Of a stretch of DNA of 64,000 nucleotides, positions 35,903 to 47,081 are shown one piece after another (within the stretch, counting starts at the first letter, position 1; every line of letters starts with the position of its first letter). Source of the DNA: Polytrichum commune (lineage: Eukaryota > Streptophyta > Polytrichopsida > Polytrichales > Polytrichaceae); contig OX485803.1 of the NCBI GenBank assembly GCA_950295325.1, positions 8,990,001 to 9,054,000 of the forward strand, given 5' to 3'. Made by a program: the position numbers and the translations under genes. The notes under the pieces are model-generated. The model was not told the origin of the DNA and searched no databases. It was given only the letters and a program-made list of their open reading frames with translations.

Positions 35903-37483
35903 CGAAGCCATAACCACAAAGTGCAGCCGGATCCGTAATAGGATGCTGGTTTTGGGTGGGGTGTTGGTTTTGGAAGCACATACCTCAGTCTAGTGTGGGC
36001 CAGGCCAGGCCAGGCTGCCACAGTGCAAAGGCAAAAGCAGCAGAGCGTAACTGGCCCATGAGCCAGTCGCTGCCAACCCCGCGGCGCCTGCGAATGATGA
36101 AGGAAGTACTTGTTGTAAGTTAAGTTACTAACCGAAATCCTAGTGTTGCTGCTTGCGTGCCTTCACCTAGACAAGGCAAGGCCTCGCTGATTGACGAGAG
36201 GTCTGCTCGCGAGAGGGATCGGCGCAGGGAGGCGAGCCTGAGCTCGCTACTGGCGTGGAGGATGTAAGTTAGGCGGAAGCCAGCCGGGAGGGGCTGATCC
36301 ACGCTACAAGGAAGGACGAAGGAAGTGAGTCAGACTAAGCTGCAAGCACGAGATGGTCGAAGAGAGCGGCAACACTAGCTTAGCTTAGCTTAACTTGTCT
36401 CGGAGGGGACTCTCCCGGGATCCTGCAGATTTAGTCTAGAATAACAAGTTATTTTATAATATACCAGTGGTAAAGAAGTACTGTAAAGTACGCACTCAGC
36501 CGCCCATGCGTCAGTTGCTGTATCAACTGCTCACCTAAGCTAGCAGTACTATACATATTGCTGAAGCCGAGGTTCCTCCTGGACCGCCCGCCTTCGAGCG
36601 AGCAGCGGCGTAGTTGTGTGCCATGTGCCCACTGCTCAAGTATCTGGTGGTAGGTAGCAGCACAGCCGCTCACGGGATCTTTGTCTGTCACTCCACCTCC
36701 AAAATATTATCCTCTCCAGGTGTAAGCATAGTGCTGCAGTAGTCATGGATAGAGGTTAAAGCAGGTTCCAAGGTACTAAAATTTCGTGTGAAGGTTCGTG
36801 GTTTCAGGGTGTGCTGTCTGTCTGTTGTGTGTTGGGAGTTTTGGGCGTTTGCAGGTGGATTTGAGTGAGTGAGTGAGTGAGTGATTCTGATATTTTCTGA
36901 CACGGAGGATGTGGACAGTACTGGACAGCCAGACGTGGAGGGAACGTATGGCGAGGAGGTTCGGGAGGGAGGATGTGAGCCTCTCCGTTTTGATTTGGTT
37001 TGTGGGGGATAAGTCAAGGAATTTCTTGTCAAGTTAGTTTTTTTTGAATCGCCGACTAGGAAGTAAGGGCCGGGTGTGTTCGAATTAGCAGACCTTCTTG
37101 CCCAGCCATCGGTGCTTGGAGAGCTTTTGGACCTCCCTAAATCTCTCTTTTTGGACAGTAGTAGGAGTGCTCTAGAGAATTTGACCCAAGTTTGATGCGT
37201 TTGGTGGCGCTTCGATCCCCTCAGAGTGCACTTTCACGAATCTTAATTAGGTCATCGCACGCGACCCATCAGGTTGCGCGTGGGTAGGGTGTGGTGCCCA
37301 TCTCATGTTTCACTAATTCCACCACTTGGACAGGTCTAGTGTTGTTCTGCCATAGGATTGAATTAAGACTTATTAATTCGTCTCCTCAGATTCTTCTCCT
37401 TGCACCCACTTGTGGATTTCTCTCGACTTCAGCTTGATCATATGATAGAATCTAAAGTCTGAGAAGGTTTCGTGAATTTACAT
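35903..37483. other. Gene-proximal region upstream of the receptor kinase
   Basis: This region is noticeably more GC-rich than the flanking repeats. It contains short simple repeats: GGCCA near 35999-36015, TTAGC near 36374-36392 and GAGT at 36862-36884. Frames on the minus strand (36688-37032 and others) show no domain. Probably promoter and distal regulatory sequence. Confidence 0.45.
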
Positions 37484-37697
37484 CTATATAGACATCTAGC
37501 AGGGCCGCATTTTCCTATCCTTTGATGAGCTCGGTGACGGTAACCGATCGAATGCGCACCAAGGAATCATGCTGAGTGAAGGAAGTTTTTTGGAATGTAC
37601 TGTACTCTTCTGTCACCATGACCGTACTATGTTCACATGAGGGATTAAGGGAAAACTGGCCCGGCTCCTATCTTGGGACCTAATAATTTCAGAGGAA
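37484..37697 (+). promoter_or_regulatory. Putative core promoter and leader with two uORFs
   Basis: TCTATATAGA at about 37484-37493 is a good TATA box. The next 200 bases would be the leader of the kinase gene. Two complete upstream ORFs lie in it: 37525-37575 (16 codons plus stop) and 37618-37683 (21 codons plus stop), the second ending 14 bases before the main ATG. If transcription starts near 37520 they could reduce translation of the kinase. The start site is inferred only from the TATA spacing. Confidence 0.45.
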
Positions 37698-40336
37698 ATG
37701 GCATGGAAATTCGAATCCGAGGGAGTGTGGTTAAGTGCGGTGACACAGGCGCTTACTGTGGGGATCATATGTATTCTTGGGACAATATTGCAGCCGGTGA
37801 GTGGCAACTACACATGTCCCTTGGACTTCTCGATATTGAACAAATATCCTTACGTTGCACAGCAAGCGAAGATAAAAGATGTGCAATGCATCGTCCTGAA
37901 CGACGCATTGGAGATGGTGTTGACTGAGTATCTACGCAACAGCACCTACTTTCTTCTTCCTCCCGAGGTGGTCCCAACGTGTCTGGATAGCTACCAATCC
38001 CAGCTCTCATCGCAAGGGGCGGATGTGAACATCACTTCTTTATGTGATGTAGCCCTACCGACGTACCTGTCGCGAGGGACAGACAATTGCCAAGGGATTC
38101 AACGAACATCTGACTTCGAAAGGATCGTCTCGAATTACACAATGAATTCGGTGAACCAAAGCTGTTCGGGGACACTCTCGGATGAGAATTACAGGCAGAA
38201 TGTGGAGTGTGCAGCGTGCACCAAGCAGATGTCGTCCCTCACTTCCTACTTGCAAGCTTACAATGCTAGCGGAGTGCACAGTGGGTGTCAGAACTACTCG
38301 AGCATGTATGTGGCTGCTGTTGTGAATATGGCTGGGCCGGAGGATGCACACACTGCGTCTTGTGTGTTCTCGATTTTCCCCATCAGGTCCCAGAAGAAAA
38401 AGATGGTTGGGGTTTACATTGCAATTGGCGCCATAGCCAGTGCACTTGTGGGAGTGGGAGTAGCATTGCTGTTTTATGTTCGATACCGCCGCCGCAAAAT
38501 TGCGGAGCAGAAAGCTTTTGTCAAGAGGAATACTGATCTGTTGGAGGGCTCTATGCAATCCAGCAACGGCTCCCTTATGTTCACCATTGAGGAAATCAAG
38601 TCTGCCACTCGTAATTTCTCCAGGGAGATGATCATCGGCTCCGGTGCTTATGGGAATGTGTTCAAAGGTATTCTGAAGAATGGTCAAGAGGTTGCTATAA
38701 AGGTCTGTTCTCATCAACTCCATACTAATTGTTCTTTCCACAAATGCTTGCCATTTGTAGTCAATCCATAGAAATTGTACCTTCGATGTGATTTTGAATT
38801 GTCACAAGATCATCAACGCCTTTATCCCTTTAAGATTTTGAAGACATCAAGTACTGGTTACTTTTTAACCCAATGCACATAGCTTGACAAATATTAGGTC
38901 AAGATTGCCGTATGGCTACCTCGTGACATCGCCAATTTGCATTAAAAATCTCTTGTCGAAACTGCAACTTTTCACATTTGACCATTCGTGTCCAATTGTT
39001 CACTGGAGTTTTCAAGGTCCTTCTAGTTCCAATCTATGTTTACCTGATCCTAAGATCCCTGCAAGTTCAATTTTGGTTGAAATGTTGAGATGTTTTACAA
39101 GATTCTTGAACCCGGTTTTCTAGGGTTTCGGTTTGCTTGTTTCATCCTGATCGTCAGCTCTTGATGGTTCAACCTGCTATAATTTACTTTTAACCTTCTT
39201 GTCCAATCGTGCACTGAAGTGTTTGAATGTCCTAGTTCTAATATATGTCTACCTGATCCAAAGAACCCTGCAAATATCAATTTTGGTTGAAACATGGAGA
39301 TGTCTTGCAAGATTCTTTTGGAACCCAGTTTTTGTAGTTATGGTGCGCTTGTTTCATCCTGATCATCAGCTCTTGAAGGTTCAACCTGCTGTAAATTGAT
39401 GTAGCATTTCTTTACTCACAGAGATTCAAGAACTGCTCACCAGCGGGTGACAAGGACTTCGTGCACGAAGTGGAGATGATCTCCGCAGTGCGGCACCGCA
39501 ACCTTGTGGCACTCAGGGGATGTTGCGTAGCCAGCGGTGGAGTAGTGGAAGGTCATCAAAGAATGATAGTGATCGACTACCTCCCGAATGGAAGCTTGCA
39601 AGAATACATATTCAAACCCAACAAGCCACCTCTGGACTGGCCCACACGGCAGAAGATCGCCATCGGTGTGGCCAGGGGGATAGATTACCTCCACTATGGT
39701 GTGCAACCTTCCATCCTTCACCGAGACATCAAAAGCAGCAACATTCTTCTGGACGCAGATTTCGATGCGTGTGTGGCCGACTTCGGGTTAGCTCGGTTCA
39801 CACCCGAGGGCATGACCCACATTTCTACACGAGCCGCAGGGACATTCGGCTATGTGGCACCGGAGTATTCCATGTACAATCAGCTCACTGAACGAAGCGA
39901 TGTTTACAGTTTTGGCGTTGTTTTATTAGAGCTTATTAGCGGTCGGAAGGCGTTGATAACCAGTGATAGTGACCATACCACAACTACTCTCATAGCAGAT
40001 TGGGCGTGGGGGTTGGTGAAAGCTGGTACCTGGGAAGAGATTTTGGACAAGAAGATGGGAAACCGAGGATCTCTGGAAGAGATGGAGACTTTTGTGTTGC
40101 TGGGGATCTTATGTGCACATCCACTTGTGGCATGTCGGCCGAATATCACCGGGGCTCTTCGAATCCTTGAAAATGCCCAAAAGTTGCCCAGTGTGCCTGA
40201 CCGGCCGATTCCCTTGACATCTCCAAGAGGGAACATTATGAAGACCCTAGGTGCCTCCACGGGGCTGTTTACTGAAGCTGGCTTCCAGTCTTACAGCTCT
40301 ACTTCCTCCGAAGGTAGTTACCTCGGCGGTAGATAA
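37698..40336 (+). CDS. SPARK-domain receptor-like Ser/Thr kinase (RKF3-like)
   Basis: Two exons, 37698-38702 and 39422-40336 (GT-AG, phase 0), encode 639 residues. Residues 1-36 are a signal peptide. Residues 37-230 are a Cys-rich extracellular SPARK domain (CPLDF start, CAACTKQM, several N-glycosylation sites). A membrane helix lies at about 237-261, followed by RYRRRK. The kinase domain runs from about 314: glycine loop GSGAYGNV, VAIK lysine 335 as the last codon of exon 1, HRD at 435-437, DFG at 455-457 and APE near 481-483, all intact, so an active RD kinase at the plasma membrane is expected. The closest family I know is Arabidopsis RKF3 and relatives, about 610-650 residues long. From memory RKF3 itself lacks introns, so the intron after VAIK is a lineage difference. 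Ligand and pathway are unknown. Confidence 0.95.
38991..39410 (+). repeat. Tandem duplication inside the kinase intron
   Basis: Two copies of a roughly 211-base unit, starting TCCAATTGTTCACTGG at 38991 and TCCAATCGTGCACTGA at 39202, share TTTTGGTTGAAA, GCTTGTTTCATCCTGATC and GGTTCAACCTGCTRTAA. The second copy ends about 25 bases before the splice acceptor, so branch-point-like sequence may have been duplicated too. Confidence 0.85.
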
Positions 40337-40344
40337 CAGTGGAG

Positions 40345-40640
40345 ACCATGGCCTGTGTGTGGCCACTCCTTTGTGCTAGAGAGCCGACATCCAAAAGCTT
40401 CAGCTCAAGTACGTTCCATGAAAACCAAGGGACAAGCGTTGGATTAGACATGGCCCGTGTGATGACTCCGTTGTGCTAGAGTCGACATGAAAATCTTCAC
40501 CTCTTATACATTTCATCAAACCCAAGGGACAAGAGTGCTGGACTAGGCACGGCCTGTGTGGTGACTTCTTTGTGCCAGAATGACACTTGAAATCCTCGTC
40601 TGGAGTACATTCCATTAAACCGAAGGGACAAGTGCTGCGG
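40345..40640 (+). repeat. Triplicated ~100-bp unit in the 3' flank of the kinase gene
   Basis: Three diverged units begin at about 40349, 40450 and 40550, each with GGCCYGTGTG, TTGTGCTAGAG, a GACATGAAAATC-like stretch and ACCNAAGGGACAAG. The array starts within about 10 bases of the stop codon and so probably lies in the 3' UTR. No coding function is apparent. Confidence 0.75.
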
Positions 40641-42509
40641 TTTCTTAGGTTCTTTGCATTGCAAACAATTCACTGCCTCCCGCCCTCACCTTCTACTTGT
40701 TCATTGTTTACTATAGAGAACCCAAACAGGTGGGATGAACCCTTAGGGTCCCCTGAAAGATCAACCCTAAAACAGGATGGAATGCATGGCTTGGCGGATG
40801 TTCGGCCTCGGTCACGACGAATCTAAGGGCAGATGAAAGGTCGGGGCAGCACTCTACCCAATGTGGAACCGATCAATCCATGGATCGATACCGACCTGTC
40901 AATTCACGTTGTAATCATATGCGCAGTAGCTTTCCCCAATTGAATTCTTTCAATTTAGATGATGTACTTTAATTTTTTATCTGTAACTTCTGTATAAGTT
41001 CATTTCATGCTTGCGGGTGACCATCCCAAGAACAGAGAGATGCAGAAGAGTGTACAGTGATCACAATATGTGGACTGTGCCACTATCTGGTGAAGATTTG
41101 CCCCAGGTAGGGTAATCAAAGACAACTCGTGCAAAACTATAAGCCGTCTTCACCACCTTCGAGCCGAGCTTCAATATTTGCACAGGAGTCGATTCATTAG
41201 TCCTGGTGTTCTTGACCTATTTGTAAAGAACGTGTGTAGACACACACATCGCACACACGGGCACCAAGCATGTTGTGGACCGAGGTCTTTGGATTTCTTG
41301 ATGGTATTGCATCGATGCAATAAACGAAGCCCTGAAAAAAGCTTCCTGAAAAGAAAAAAATTCTGTGCTAGATGACAAAAAAATTCGCCAATTTTCATTT
41401 TTTTTCTACTCTTGCCTTTTCTTAAAAGTCTTGCCTGGTGACACCAATCAGAGGGTGAATCAAACACAAAGCTGAAATTCAATGTTTCAACGAATAAAAT
41501 TTATATTGATTCTTTGAGTTTTTTGGAATCGCAACTTGGAGCATCTGACGCTTCTGTGTCACTTTAGATGATGGAATACTCTTGGCGGTGATGCAAGTCC
41601 TTCCATTTTGTTACCCCTTGATTGCAATTTTGGCATGCAAGTTATCTGATGTGGCATTAATAATGTCTGTGGGAGCACTTCTCATGTCTGTGGGGTGAAA
41701 AGGTGTCACCCCATGAACCTTACTGAAATGCGGATCTCAGGTATTGTTCCCAAGGAGTTCAATTTTCCCAAGAGTGACAAGCTTTACTACTATTCTTCAA
41801 TGAACACTATCATATGAGCCCATCATCCAGGGGGAATTCAGAAATCTGCTTGTTCCTTTCTGATTAGATGTCATACTTGAGCATCTTTAAATTCTTGGAC
41901 ATGTTCACCTTCAAATGGTTGAGGATGAATCTGGGCTAGGGCCTGAGCTTTGTTGTTGTCAATTATAGGATTGATAAGAATGAAAGAAGTAACATTATCG
42001 CATGTGAGCATCAAATGAACTGACAGACGAGACGGAAGTCTGGAATGTGCTTGGGGAAGCATCTGTGTTCTAGAGTGTGATTTTTACATTTATCACGGTG
42101 TTGATCGTTTGCATTCCTACCATCGAGTCTATGTGTGCCACAGTCAGCCTGTAAGGAATCCCTCCATATGACACAAGACCATGCAGTAGACAAAACACCG
42201 AAGGGATTTCTGGTTGCAAATTGAATGTTAGTATTGGCTAAAAGACTCATCTTCTATCACCCGAGGAAGGAAATAAATTGCGTAACCCTTTTAAGTAGCT
42301 CAGTTATGGCCGGTCAGGGTATTAGGGTCAGAGACGTGAGCAGGGGGATTACTTGGTTACAGGATATAACCCCCCTGCTCCCAACCGACCAAACGTTGCC
42401 ATGACGGCAAGACATTGTCAGAAACTGGTTGTGTTTTGACTGGTTGTGTTTTGGTATTTGTCCCCCAAAAGAATGCAAAATGCATTTGGCAAGATTGGCA
42501 TTGAGTCTG
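40641..42509. other. Intergenic after the kinase gene
   Basis: The first few hundred bases are probably the remaining 3' UTR and terminator region, but no clear poly(A) signal could be fixed. A hairpin GAGCAGGGGG to CCCCCCTGCTC lies at about 42338-42382. Minus-strand frames at 41871-42250 show no convincing domain. Confidence 0.4.
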
Positions 42510-43142
42510 TCTAAATACCCCCAACGAGCATTGCACTTGTTAGGGCGGCGGGCAAGGGCAACACCGAAAAGCCCGAGCTGGGTCTGCCCCGACCTTGGCC
42601 TGACCCTTGCAAGGCCTTGTTACTTAATCAGGCCCTCCGAGCCTGGCGTGTTACACTTTATTACATTTAATCACACTTAATTAGTTTGAATGTGTATGAA
42701 TACTTTGCGAAAGTAGAAGGTATTACCTAAACTATCATAAAATAAACATAATAAAATAAAACACTAATTTTAGTTCCATTATGGAATGACAAATACCCTT
42801 TCAATGGGAAGTCACAAAAATTATAACCTTAATGCTAATGAGGATTTTGTAATGTTTTTGACTTCCAAGTTGATTACATGCATTGGTGACAGTTTCACTT
42901 TGAAAAGGAAATCCCAATCAATTGCTTCTTTACTCAATGAAAGTGAACATATATATATAGGATTTTGGACCGTGAAAATGAAGTGCACTCAATATGGGTT
43001 ATATGGCCAAGCGGCCTTCAAGAATGCAAGGGTCATGCCAGGGTCGGGGTTAGGCCAGATTCGGGGCAAGTCAAGCTCGAGCTTTTTTGGTGTTGCCCCT
43101 GCCTGCCGCTATGACGAGTGCAACACTCATAAGGGGTATTTA

Positions 43143-43536
43143 GGGCCGGTTTACACTACGGTGGAGAAGTCCACCGGCCATGAAAAAAAGGGCGTTTCTC
43201 AATTGTGATTGGTCGAAAATGCAACTCTTGACCGGTGGGTGTTTACACTAGGTGAAGAAAACAATGGTGGTGAACTTTTCTCATGGATGATAAAATGACA
43301 TGGCCGCCTACATGGCGGCACTTTTTGGAGTTGGGCTTCTCCGGAGGAGGAGTTTCTTGTCCGGCCTCTTGAGGCCGGACAAGAAACTCCTCTTCCGGAG
43401 AAGCCCAACTCAATAAAATTATTTTATTGCCTTTAATTTTTCTCCGGCACATCCACCATTTGCCTCATATAACCGTGTCTTGGCCAAGCATTCTTGACCG
43501 ACCGGAGGCCTTCTCCACCGTAGTGTAAACCGGCCC
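43143..43536. mobile_element. PIF/Harbinger-type MITE nested in a foldback arm
   Basis: Ends GGGCCGGTTTACACTACGG pair with CCGTAGTGTAAACCGGCCC, and the match continues through TGGAGAAG. TTA is duplicated at 43140-43142 and 43537-43539. A TTA duplication with GGG starts is the PIF/Harbinger (Tourist) pattern. The 394-bp body has no transposase. Its centre holds an almost perfect 84-base palindrome. Confidence 0.88.
43328..43411. repeat. 84-base palindrome at the centre of the MITE
   Basis: Two 41-base arms starting GAGTTGGGCTTCTCCGGA are separated by a 2-base loop (TT) and differ at a single position. Such a perfect palindrome can form a cruciform, or a stable hairpin if transcribed. Confidence 0.95.
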
Positions 43537-43541
43537 TTAGA

Positions 43542-44104
43542 GTGGCCCGATTGGCATCCCTACACATCAAATGTCCCGACTCCCAAGTCTTGCTTTGATT
43601 GGGGTCTGACAGCCACTTGTTTTAATTAGGGGTACCAATACATTGAATCATAAAAGTTACATAAAACCTGCAATCCTGACTCCTGGTACAGATAAGAGAG
43701 GACAGTACTAGTGTAGAGAATTGAAGCTCCCACTGCCTCAAAGAAGAAGGAAAAAAAAAAACAAAACAAAACAAATGTAAATGTCAGTGCTTTTTCACAG
43801 ACATGAATGTGAGACTGTTTGCCTTATAATGCCCCATGTCCGAGGAGATTTTTTGCACATAATCAGTCGAGATCCTAGTGTTTCCAAGTCCACCCAGTTA
43901 CATATTGTCATCTTTCGGTTTTTCTTTACTAATTTGGGGCACATTTTTTAAATTCTTCTAAAATGATCAGTAGTTTTGTTGAAGTCTTGAACTTCAACCA
44001 GTTATTTCTCAAGCTCAACCAATTCATTTGTAATTAGTTGTTAGTTCTCTATGTTCAATGATAATGTATGCAAGGAGAGTCGGGTAGCATATAGGGTTTA
44101 AGGT
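43542..44104. other. Intergenic, no gene recognised
   Basis: A short A/C-rich stretch (AAAACAAAACAAAACAAA) lies near 43760. No coding region or element end was seen. Confidence 0.4.
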
Positions 44105-44362
44105 AGACAACTCTTATGAAGTTTTATTTTTATTGTGTCATCTATATTTGAGTGGTATGTGGTTAGGTATGTCTCCAAGAATGGATATAAACAAATATTG
44201 TTTATAAGGGTTTAGATTATCTGCTCAACATATGATAATCATTCTAAATTTAATAGTCAATATAATTTGGGGGGGGGGGGCTATATGACAATTTAATGAG
44301 CACAATACTCTTCAGTTTGATGATGAATAAGATTTTCATATGAGCTCCAAAATTATGAAGTG
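44105..44362 (-). repeat. R1 repeat copy
   Basis: Best-preserved minus-strand copy, containing GAGTGGTATGTGGTTAGG, ATATGATAATCATTCTAA and TATAATTTGG, followed by a 12-base G run. It pairs with 14558-14826 and, inverted, with 53828-54060 and 58272-58625. Confidence 0.65.
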
Positions 44363-44590
44363 GCTACGGCCTTGAATTGGAGTTGCGAACCATCTTGTAA
44401 TCACATTTTTCATATCCTAGGAGAAGTGGGCAAGTTAATAAAAGTAACCATTGAAGGGTTGTCTACCTTAGAGAGTCTCCCTTTTGAGATGTGGGCATTG
44501 GTGGGCAGTCCAACCACACACTGCATACAAAGAGCTCAATAGTTACTAATTACACCTCTAATCATCTTCTCATTCATTTAAGCATGATTA

Positions 44591-45110
44591 TGCCCCCTCC
44601 CCACCTGACTTTAGCTAAGTCTAAAAGTTGGTTCTAAAACCACAGCCTTCACACCGTTGACATTATCTAGTGCCGAGCCTAGTTGGCAAATGATGTGGCA
44701 TGGCTTAAAAGTGGAGGTTTAAGCCTCAAGCACCGACCCTCCCATCGGTACTTAGACATGAGGCAAGAATGTAGGACCTTTAAAAGTGTCGCCTCCCGCC
44801 CTTGTGATTGGTTGTTTTTTAGTCTTAGCTATGAGGGCACGAGGAGCTTCATTAACAAAAACTGATGGTAAGATAGATGAGTAGTAAGGGATTTGGGGAT
44901 GGGACAAAAACTATCTAACATTCATTGCATGGTAGATAAAACCATGAACATGTATGAAAACTACTTAACTAAAACCTACTAGACAATCTCCGAAGCAAGG
45001 TCTTGTAGGTGCATTGGGATAGCCAGACGCCTCCACTATAACCGAGGGAGCTTTACCCAGTTTTTAGGAAAAACTTTAGTTATTTGGTACAGTCAAGTGG
45101 GGAGGGGGCA
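44591..45110. mobile_element. TTA-flanked TIR element
   Basis: Ends TGCCCCCTCCCCACCTGACT and the complement of TGCCCCCTCCCCACTTGACT pair over about 22 bases. TTA is duplicated at 44588-44590 and 45111-45113. It is 520 bp with no transposase. The 3-bp TTA duplication points to PIF/Harbinger, though the ends begin TGCCC and not GGG. Confidence 0.75.
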
Positions 45111-45498
45111 TTATTGTAACTAAATTAGCTCCATTTTGTTGGGTCTTTTTGGTAATTGAAAGAGAAAATTTTAACATTTAGTATGTAGGTTTAGGACAAT
45201 GTTTGAATAAACAATGAAATATCAATGTGTTGATTTTAGGTGTGTCCAAAACTAAGAATAAGTGGTCATGTTCACACCGTGTTTGTTTTAGGCATGAATG
45301 TGCATGGGTCGCTTTCCGGCAAAGCTCACAATTTGGTTAAGTTGTCATACATGCATAATGCAACAAAAACGTAGGCAATGAAGCAAAAATGGAACGTCAT
45401 TGTCATCAAGAATCTATGGTAAAGTGTTTCTTTCATGTTAGACCACGGTTTAGAAGAGGAGGATCCCATTCATGTCGGTGTATAAACTAAACCCCGAC

Positions 45499-45533
45499 TT
45501 CCCCTCAATTGACAGTTCAAACTGAGGGGAAGG
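45499..45533. repeat. Short hairpin
   Basis: CTTCCCCTCA and TGAGGGGAAG form 10-base perfect arms around a 15-base loop. It lies between two transposons, with no gene nearby to regulate. Confidence 0.6.
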
Positions 45534-45542
45534 ACACCAAAG

Positions 45543-46048
45543 ACAATAATCTCCCACTTAAGTACGCACCTGTTTAGGTACGCATCCCGGTTAAGTGCAA
45601 AAAAAAAATTGACAAAAATCAGGGTTCATACTTTATTGTTTGAACATGTCATGTAGAGTCATTTGCCGCGAATGCATGCAATTTTTCCGCTTGACATTCA
45701 ATGTCAGTTTGTTAACGTTTCGTTGAAACGTCTCAAATGATCGTCACATTTCATCATACATTTGTTCAGCTTCCGTTTGAACATCGGAGCAAAGCAATTG
45801 GTTGTCGATGTCGAGGACAGTGTTGTGTAGAGCTTCAAAGCCTTTGAAGTCGGTAACACTTTCAATATCAACCAATGTCTCAATAGGTTGGAGTTTGGTC
45901 AAGCATGTTGCCTCAAGTTTATTCATTTCCTATTGCAATTCATCAAATCAGAGGGTCTAGAAGTGATATGAGTAAAGTACGCACCTACCAACTAGGTGCG
46001 CACCAATGGCTCTAGCTCAAAGTGCATACTTATGTGGGAGATTATTGT
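45543..46048. mobile_element. Candidate TIR element
   Basis: ACAATAATCTCCCACTTAAG at the left and the complement of ACAATAATCTCCCACATAAG at the right match in 19 of 20 bases and continue to GTAYGCAC. Inner copies of TACGCACC and GGTGCGCACC repeat near both ends. No target duplication is evident and no gene is recognised, so an old or unusual element is likely. Confidence 0.5.
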
Positions 46049-46412
46049 AGTCCTATTAGCGTAGGCCACAAAAAACCCTAGACTTGTGGGAGCCCAATAT
46101 TCTACGGAAACAGAAATATGGAAATATGGAAATACGGATCCATTTTCCGTATTTTACCCTGCTCGTATGAGGACAATAGGGTCTCTTAGGGTAAATTAAT
46201 TGTACTAGGAAATAGGGCGTTCTAAATCCGCCTCGCACGATAAAAATGATAAAAAAAGGTATTATTACCGGTCCGGCAAATTGGACTAGGAGGACCGTTT
46301 ATTATGGTCCGGACCAAGTAACGGTTACGCCACGTTTACCCAACAGTTCGGAAGTGGAGAACCGGCTTCCGCTAGGCAGGCCCTCCCCATCCTCGTGAAA
46401 TACTCACAGACG

Positions 46413-47081
46413 ATGAAGGATCTCCTGGCGGAAATCCAGAAGGTGGTTCCGCCAAGCAAAACACCCCGGCGGGTACTCTATCCGGGTCCGCCTGGGTCAC
46501 CAACCAGAACCCTCTACGAGGTAGTTGGTGAAGTCGCCCTGGTCCTGAATCCGCCAACGGTTGCAAGACCCAGCCAGCAGGGAGGCGGCTCTTGGCCTAC
46601 CAGTTCCGGAAGAGCTCCGGAAAGGATATGCTCTCCCCAAGTGAGGCGGGAGAGCACCGGTTCGGTTAGATCCGAACGAGGCCAGTCCCCTGTTCCGCGG
46701 ACCTCGGATCGGTCCCGGACTCCGGACAGAGCTCGGACCCCTATAAGGCACCGAACTCCGGATCGAGAGGCGACTCCGAGTAGGGGTAAGGCCCCTATGA
46801 CCCAAGCCTCGCCGTCGTCTCCTCCGGACTACCAAATGGTGAACACATTCCCTCCGCCACCCTCAAGGGCGGCCTCCACCAGGGATCCGCGGACTACCTC
46901 GATCTCGGGCGGACAGAATCCGGAACAGCGCACCGGAAGCGATCCTTCCCCGATCCGGAGCGTCCAGAAGGGAAGTACAGTTTCCGGAACACCAGGTTCC
47001 GGAACACCACGGACAGAAGGAGCAGGGGGATTGGAGGACGAGATTGCCCCTTCTTCAAACATGAGGAGGATGCTTACGTGA
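46413..47081 (+). CDS. Arg/Ser/Pro-rich gag-like ORF, unrecognised
   Basis: From the first ATG the frame gives 222 residues; it is open back to a stop at about 46287, so it may be the end of a longer product. The first 60 residues are ordinary sequence (MKDLLAEIQKVVPPSK, YEVVGEVALVLNP). The rest is disordered and basic, with repeats of the type SRTPDRARTP and RTPDREATPSRG, then SGTPGSGTPRT. There is no zinc knuckle and no enzyme motif. Position inside an LTR-like element and composition suggest a gag-type structural protein, but an unrelated ORF kept open by high GC is possible. A run of 12 G follows at 47099-47110. Confidence 0.35.
   Translation: MKDLLAEIQKVVPPSKTPRRVLYPGPPGSPTRTLYEVVGEVALVLNPPTVARPSQQGGGSWPTSSGRAPERICSPQVRRESTGSVRSERGQSPVPRTSDRSRTPDRARTPIRHRTPDREATPSRGKAPMTQASPSSPPDYQMVNTFPPPPSRAASTRDPRTTSISGGQNPEQRTGSDPSPIRSVQKGSTVSGTPGSGTPRTEGAGGLEDEIAPSSNMRRMLT

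Larger units (their letters stand above)
42510..43541. mobile_element. Foldback element with ~115-base arms (host of a nested MITE)
   Basis: The left arm 42510-42623 and right arm from about 43028 are inverted copies, sharing TCTAAATACCCC, GGGCAACACC, GAGCATTGCAC-like and GACCCTTGCAAGG-like blocks. The right arm is broken 5 bases from its end by the MITE at 43143-43536; removing that insertion with one TTA restores the match to TCTAAATACC. No clear target duplication of its own was found. The middle has no recognised gene. Confidence 0.75.

Noticed and set aside
36688-37032. 114-codon minus-strand frame upstream of the kinase
   Set aside because: Thr/Ser/Pro-rich random frame in a GC-rich promoter region without motif or splice support.
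38055-38741. 228-codon minus-strand frame opposite the receptor kinase exon
   Set aside because: Shadow of the real coding strand; no domain, and the plus strand carries SPARK and kinase motifs.
42786-43208. 140-codon frame
   Set aside because: Crosses the arm of a foldback element and runs into the nested MITE, so it is not a gene.
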